Below, one piece after another: positions 60,844-64,000 of a stretch of DNA of 64,000 bases. The position numbers and the translations under genes are program-made. The DNA lies in NCBI GenBank assembly GCA_910576995.1, contig CAJTLC010000002.1, positions 1 to 64,000 of the forward strand. Direction: 5' to 3'. The notes under the pieces are model-generated. The model saw only the letters and a list, made by a program, of their open reading frames with translations. It made no database searches and had not been told where the DNA came from. The stretch is from an uncultured Ruminococcus sp. (GTDB lineage: Bacteria; Bacillota; Clostridia; Oscillospirales; Ruminococcaceae). Position 1 is the stretch's first letter; each line of letters opens with the position of its first letter.

Positions 60844-61803
60844 CTATGCTACATAAACATAAGGCAAAATATCAATAACCTGTTCATCTGTAAGCGATTC
60901 AACATATAATAATTCATAAACATTGCTAAAACCAACTATCTCATTGCGAAGAGCTATGATATCCGCTGCTTCTTCATCACCAATGTGCGGCAGAAGTTTC
61001 AACAGTTCAAGATCTGCGCTGTTCAGTTCAATCGGAGAAACATCTTCCAAAGTCAGCGGAGGAATAGTTTCCGGTTCGCAATAAGGCGATTCGATCGGCT
61101 CTTCTGCTTGTGTTTCGGGAAGATTTGTGATCTCTTCGTGATAAAATGGATTTTCAACATAAATATTTTCACGTATAAAAGAAAAAATCCCCTCACTGAT
61201 TCCGGGGACTTTCATTATTTCTTCAATATTGTTAAACGAACCGTTCGCTTCACGATATTTTATTATTTCATCTGCCAAAGAATCGCCAATTTTGTAAAGT
61301 TTAACCAAATCATCATGAGTTGCGGTATTAATGTTTATGTAAATCTTAAAATCTTCTTCCGAATCATAAATAGAGTTTTCAACGTAAATATTATCTTTTA
61401 TCAAGTTAAAAATCTTTTCTCCTACGCCCGGAACGTTCAATATCTCTTCAATATTCTTGAATTTTCCATTTTCATTTCGATATTCGATTATCTCATCAGC
61501 AAGCTTATCGCCTATCCCATTTAGTTTTACCAAAGTCTCACGATCGGCTGAATTGATGTTTACACGGATATTTTCGTAATTTTCGGATGATTTAGTTGAT
61601 TTTTGGCTTTTACCTCTTGTTTGAGTCGAAACGTTCACTGCCACCGTAGTTTGAAAAGATGCGGAACTTTCAGCTTCGGTTTCAATTTTTGTTACAATGA
61701 TAGTTTCAGTTTTCCGAGATTCTTCGCGAATAGAGCGGCTTATTCCCAAACCTATTGCAGCGGCAAGGACAGCGAGTATTATAATAGTATCCTTGCCTTT
61801 CAT
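60844..61803 (-). CDS. Membrane-anchored protein with three ComEA-type helix-hairpin-helix domains
   Basis: The 319-residue chain has an N-terminal membrane helix (about 5-22) and a Ser/Thr/Lys linker. Three helix-hairpin-helix units follow: NINSADRETLVKLNGIGDKLADEII (83-107), NINTATHDDLVKLYKIGDSLADEII (about 158-182), and ELNSADLELLKLLPHIGDEEAADII (about 262-286). ComEA binds incoming DNA with one such unit; three in tandem is unusual. The acidic third linker (ETQAEEPIESPYCEPE) is odd for a DNA binder, so a structural or protein-binding role is also possible. No com genes are adjacent. Confidence 0.82.
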   Translation of the reverse strand: MKGKDTIIILAVLAAAIGLGISRSIREESRKTETIIVTKIETEAESSASFQTTVAVNVSTQTRGKSQKSTKSSENYENIRVNINSADRETLVKLNGIGDKLADEIIEYRNENGKFKNIEEILNVPGVGEKIFNLIKDNIYVENSIYDSEEDFKIYININTATHDDLVKLYKIGDSLADEIIKYREANGSFNNIEEIMKVPGISEGIFSFIRENIYVENPFYHEEITNLPETQAEEPIESPYCEPETIPPLTLEDVSPIELNSADLELLKLLPHIGDEEAADIIALRNEIVGFSNVYELLYVESLTDEQVIDILPYVYVA

Positions 61804-61991
61804 GCAATCCGACCTTTCTTAATCAAAGTATGTGAAACACTAAAAAGCGATTTATAGCTTTTTTATATCAGACTTTGTCTGATATTATTGAAATTACATA
61901 CAGTATTCCTGCGAAAATCAAATTTTCCCAACGCAAAAATCATGTATTATACCTTGTTTCCAAGTTCTCAAGTAAATCTATTATTTTTTAT

Positions 61992-62020
61992 ATAATATCA
62001 CATTTTTCGACTTTTGTCAA
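61992..62020 (-). promoter_or_regulatory. Promoter of the helix-hairpin-helix gene
   Basis: On the minus strand, TTGACA (62020-62015) and TATTAT (61997-61992) are 17 bases apart. This implies a leader of about 180 bases, containing the ATATCAGA/TCTGATAT hairpin near 61865-61885. No known riboswitch is recognised in it. Confidence 0.75.
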
Positions 62021-62080
62021 GAGTTTTTGTTGTTTTTTGCCATTTAATGGAATTATACAACAGCCTTAAAAATGGAGTGT

Positions 62081-62104
62081 GTCTGATTTTTATAAAAATC
62101 AGAC
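62081..62104. repeat. Perfect 24-bp palindrome
   Basis: GTCTGATTTTTATAAAAATC followed by AGAC reads the same on both strands. It lies between the divergent helix-hairpin-helix and Spo0A-like genes. It could be a binding site or a leftover hairpin. A shorter ATCAGAC/GTCTGAT pair occurs about 210 bases away near 61868-61885. Confidence 0.7.
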
Positions 62105-62229
62105 TAAAAGACATGAATCGAAAAAAGGTTTAGCAGATTATTAGATTTTATCAAATTGCGCGCAGTTTTTCATAAAATCAGCTTTTTTTGCGAAAAAATG
62201 ACAAATATAGATAAATTCATAAATATATA

Positions 62230-62258
62230 TTGACATATAAAAAGAAATAAAGTATAAT
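62230..62258 (+). promoter_or_regulatory. Promoter of the Spo0A-like gene
   Basis: TTGACA (62230-62235) and TATAAT (62253-62258) are 17 bases apart, a full consensus match. Confidence 0.88.
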
Positions 62259-62312
62259 AAAACTAATACGATTTTGCATAAAACTAATAAAAAATACAGG
62301 AGAAAACATAAA

Positions 62313-63029
62313 ATGAACCCAAAATTTCTTATTGGAAACACACTTAATGGAAGCGGAAAGAATATTTCAAATCTTATCAGCCGATTTGGATTCGATACAA
62401 AATGCTGCGGAAACAGTATAAAAATTATCTGCGATGAAGTTCAAAAAGATCGGTACGACGGAATTATTTTTTATGTAAGAAAATATAGTGAAGATACTTT
62501 CGGACTGCTTAAAAAAATAATGGACGACAATCCCCAACTCAAAATATATGCGATCTCAATGATCAGATCTGACGCGGTCAAAGAAGAATTGCTGTCTATA
62601 GGCATTCAAAAATGCCTTGATATCACAAGTACGCCTACTGAAATATATACTGCTATCGTTGAAGATCATATCATCGCTAACGAAAGAATCTATGTTCCCG
62701 AGATAATAGATTATCTCTATAACAAGAAAATTCCATACGATCTGATAGGCTTCAATTATCTTGCTGTCGGCATAATGAAATGCATTGAAAATCCCTCTAT
62801 CACAAATTCAAAAATGAAAACGACCCAAATGTATCCGGCGATAGCCAAAGCCTGCTCAACTTCATATGCCGCTGTTGAGCGCGGTCTGCGGAAGATCGCT
62901 AAAATCGCTATGTTGAATAATATAAATTTTAACGGTACCGAAGATCCAAATCCAAACAAATTAACAGCCGGTAAAATGGTGATCGCGGCGGCTAAAGAAT
63001 ACAATTCGATCAAGAAATTGAGCGCTTAG
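62313..63029 (+). CDS. Spo0A-like DNA-binding protein with degenerate receiver
   Basis: The protein is 238 residues from the ATG at 62313 (AGGAG 11 bases upstream). The C-terminal 120 residues match the Spo0A effector domain: IIDYLYNKKIPYDLIGFNYLAVGI, MYPAIAKACSTSYAAVERGLRKIAK (key part SYAAVERGLRKIA is the recognition-helix region). The N-terminal part has the alternating fold of a receiver, but the phosphorylated Asp is missing (DGIIFYVRKY where LDxxMP is expected). It may act without phosphorylation or sense another signal. The gene has its own promoter and no kinase next to it. Confidence 0.82.
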   Translation: MNPKFLIGNTLNGSGKNISNLISRFGFDTKCCGNSIKIICDEVQKDRYDGIIFYVRKYSEDTFGLLKKIMDDNPQLKIYAISMIRSDAVKEELLSIGIQKCLDITSTPTEIYTAIVEDHIIANERIYVPEIIDYLYNKKIPYDLIGFNYLAVGIMKCIENPSITNSKMKTTQMYPAIAKACSTSYAAVERGLRKIAKIAMLNNINFNGTEDPNPNKLTAGKMVIAAAKEYNSIKKLSA

Positions 63030-63163
63030 TTTTATGTGAAAAATATTAAAACTGCTTAATAGACGCGCCACGATTGTAAAATATCCAGTAATGCTGATGT
63101 AACTTTTGTGTTATGAACACACAAAAGTTTACTCGACCTGAGATTGTAACAACACTGATTATC

Positions 63164-63256
63164 TTAGAACCTGTCTTCACAAGATGCAGCGCACGTCTTT
63201 TCGGCAAAATTATGCTCGAAAATTCACACACTGATCTTGTGAAGACAGGTTCTTAA
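63164..63256. repeat. Hairpin repeat (family member)
   Basis: The ends TTAGAACCTGTCTTCACAAG and CTTGTGAAGACAGGTTCTTAA pair. The interior carries CAAAATTATGCTCGAAAATT as in the 31943 and 40002 copies. It lies between the convergent Spo0A-like and ogt genes. A CGACCTGAGATTGTAACAA block just before it matches the 4141 repeat. Confidence 0.82.
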
Positions 63257-63276
63257 ATCTTTATTTGATGATTTAA

Positions 63277-63822
63277 TTATAATGCTGTTCCCTGATTCGG
63301 CACAAAAAAAGCCAACATATCGGCTTTTTCTATTGTAAGCAGCTGTATCTTTTTATCAATTCCACCTGCATAACCCGTCAAGCTTCCATTTGTACCAACA
63401 ACTCTGTGGCAAGGTATAATCAAAGAAATAGAATTGTGTCCTACCGCACCGCCAACCGCCTGTGCCGACATTTTTAAAACGCCCTTTTTCTTTGCAATTT
63501 TATTAGCAATTTCGCCATATGTCATTGTCTGCCCAAATGGAATTGTGAGCATGATTTCCCATACAGCTTTACGGAAAGAAGTTGTTTCCATTTTAAGCGG
63601 AGGTGTAAAATCGGGAGCTTTTCCGCTGAAATAAATATCGAGCCACTTTTTTGCTTTTTCAAAGACGGGCAAGGCTTTTTCCTCATAATTTTCAGGTAAT
63701 GTATCTCCAAAATATTTCTGACCGTCAAACCATAGCCCCGTAATTTCAATGCCATTGCTTGAAACTGTAATGCCGCCCAAAGGCGAATGATAGCGATAAA
63801 TATATGTCATAAAATTATTCAT
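63277..63822 (-). CDS. ogt: Methylated-DNA--protein-cysteine methyltransferase
   Basis: The protein has 181 residues. The acceptor-Cys motif is IPCHRVVGTNGSLTGYAGG and the DNA-binding helix region is IPFGQTMTYGEIANKIA. It repairs O6-alkylguanine by suicidal transfer of the alkyl group to its Cys. The start could be residue 1 or the Met at residue 5. The gene has its own promoter upstream. Confidence 0.94.
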   Translation of the reverse strand: MNNFMTYIYRYHSPLGGITVSSNGIEITGLWFDGQKYFGDTLPENYEEKALPVFEKAKKWLDIYFSGKAPDFTPPLKMETTSFRKAVWEIMLTIPFGQTMTYGEIANKIAKKKGVLKMSAQAVGGAVGHNSISLIIPCHRVVGTNGSLTGYAGGIDKKIQLLTIEKADMLAFFVPNQGTAL

Positions 63823-63892
63823 TAAAATATGTGCTGGAATCTATTGATTCTCTCATGTTTCTGCGTTGCTTCGGAGTTTTTAGAACCAATTT

Positions 63893-63921
63893 ATTGTATC
63901 ACATAAAGTTCCAAAAGTCAA
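63893..63921 (-). promoter_or_regulatory. ogt promoter
   Basis: On the minus strand, TTGACT (63921-63916) and TACAAT (63898-63893) are 17 bases apart. Confidence 0.8.
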
Positions 63922-64000
63922 TAGATTACGAATTGACTTTTTCGGATTTGTATGATATCATAAATTAGGGCAATGCTGTGTAAAGTTTATGCGATATTGA

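Noticed and set aside
60416..60909. Two AT-rich open frames of 83 and 71 codons
   Set aside because: There is no ribosome site, composition is biased, the second overlaps the end of the helix-hairpin-helix gene, and no domain is recognisable.
1..64000. tRNA or rRNA genes
   Set aside because: I looked for tRNA-like cloverleaf ends and conserved rRNA strings on both strands and saw none. A covariance scan could still find one.

Overview
The window looks like the chromosome of a low-GC anaerobic member of the Firmicutes close to Ruminococcus (Oscillospiraceae). The evidence is a dockerin-tailed GH9 cellulase whose second dockerin repeat has the DVSNRGDG pattern I associate with Ruminococcus, a dockerin-tailed pectate lyase, pyruvate formate-lyase fermentation, a Spo0A-like DNA-binding protein, and strong AAGGAGG-type ribosome sites. 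Species identity is inference.

Layout. 0.2-9.1 kb: a membrane glycosyltransferase-like protein, an ECF sigma factor with a large membrane partner, and a heterodimeric ABC exporter divergent from its likely TetR regulator. 9.2-15.8 kb: a MerR regulator with dxs, an ABC-F ATPase, a GNAT enzyme, an HD protein whose CCA-adding domain has lost its catalytic residues, and pflA. 16-25.2 kb: the GH9 cellulase, pyk, pcrA and a glgA-HAD operon. 25.5-31.8 kb: a pseudokinase with PASTA domains and an operon of two M42 peptidases, a GNAT enzyme and a PLP lyase. 32-39 kb: a hairpin-repeat cluster, a 5'-nucleotidase-like HAD protein, the pectate lyase, and an McrBC pair whose McrC lacks its nuclease half. 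39-45 kb: trmB, then a CRISPR island with a CARF-HEPN effector, an operon of eleven tiny ORFs, Cas6 and an 8-repeat array. 45-51.2 kb: a degenerate GGDEF protein, an AI-2E-type exporter and a split pyruvate formate-lyase in three overlapping or adjacent genes. 51.2-57.7 kb: a lysine-riboswitch operon (asd, a conserved hypothetical, dapA, dapB, ddh) and queA. 57.8-64 kb: a small-membrane-protein/PstS-like/PAS operon, a sortase-anchored protein remnant, a triple helix-hairpin-helix membrane protein, a Spo0A-like orphan and ogt.

The most unusual item is 42.29-43.36 kb. Eleven micro-ORFs of 9-44 codons, each with a strong Shine-Dalgarno, lie head to tail between the CARF-HEPN gene and the cas6/CRISPR block and end in a rho-independent terminator. 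Three sequence families recur, and the diverged copies differ mostly by synonymous or conservative codon changes, which argues that the peptides are translated and selected. No interference complex (Cas10, Csm, Cmr or Cascade) is in the window.

Two other themes run through the window. One is enzyme-like proteins that have lost catalytic residues: a CCA nucleotidyltransferase domain, a kinase, a GGDEF domain, a truncated McrC and a Spo0A receiver. The other is a family of long imperfect hairpins, about 65-195 bp, placed between genes; their arms differ but they share inner sequence blocks, suggesting a degenerate MITE-like or terminator-like family.
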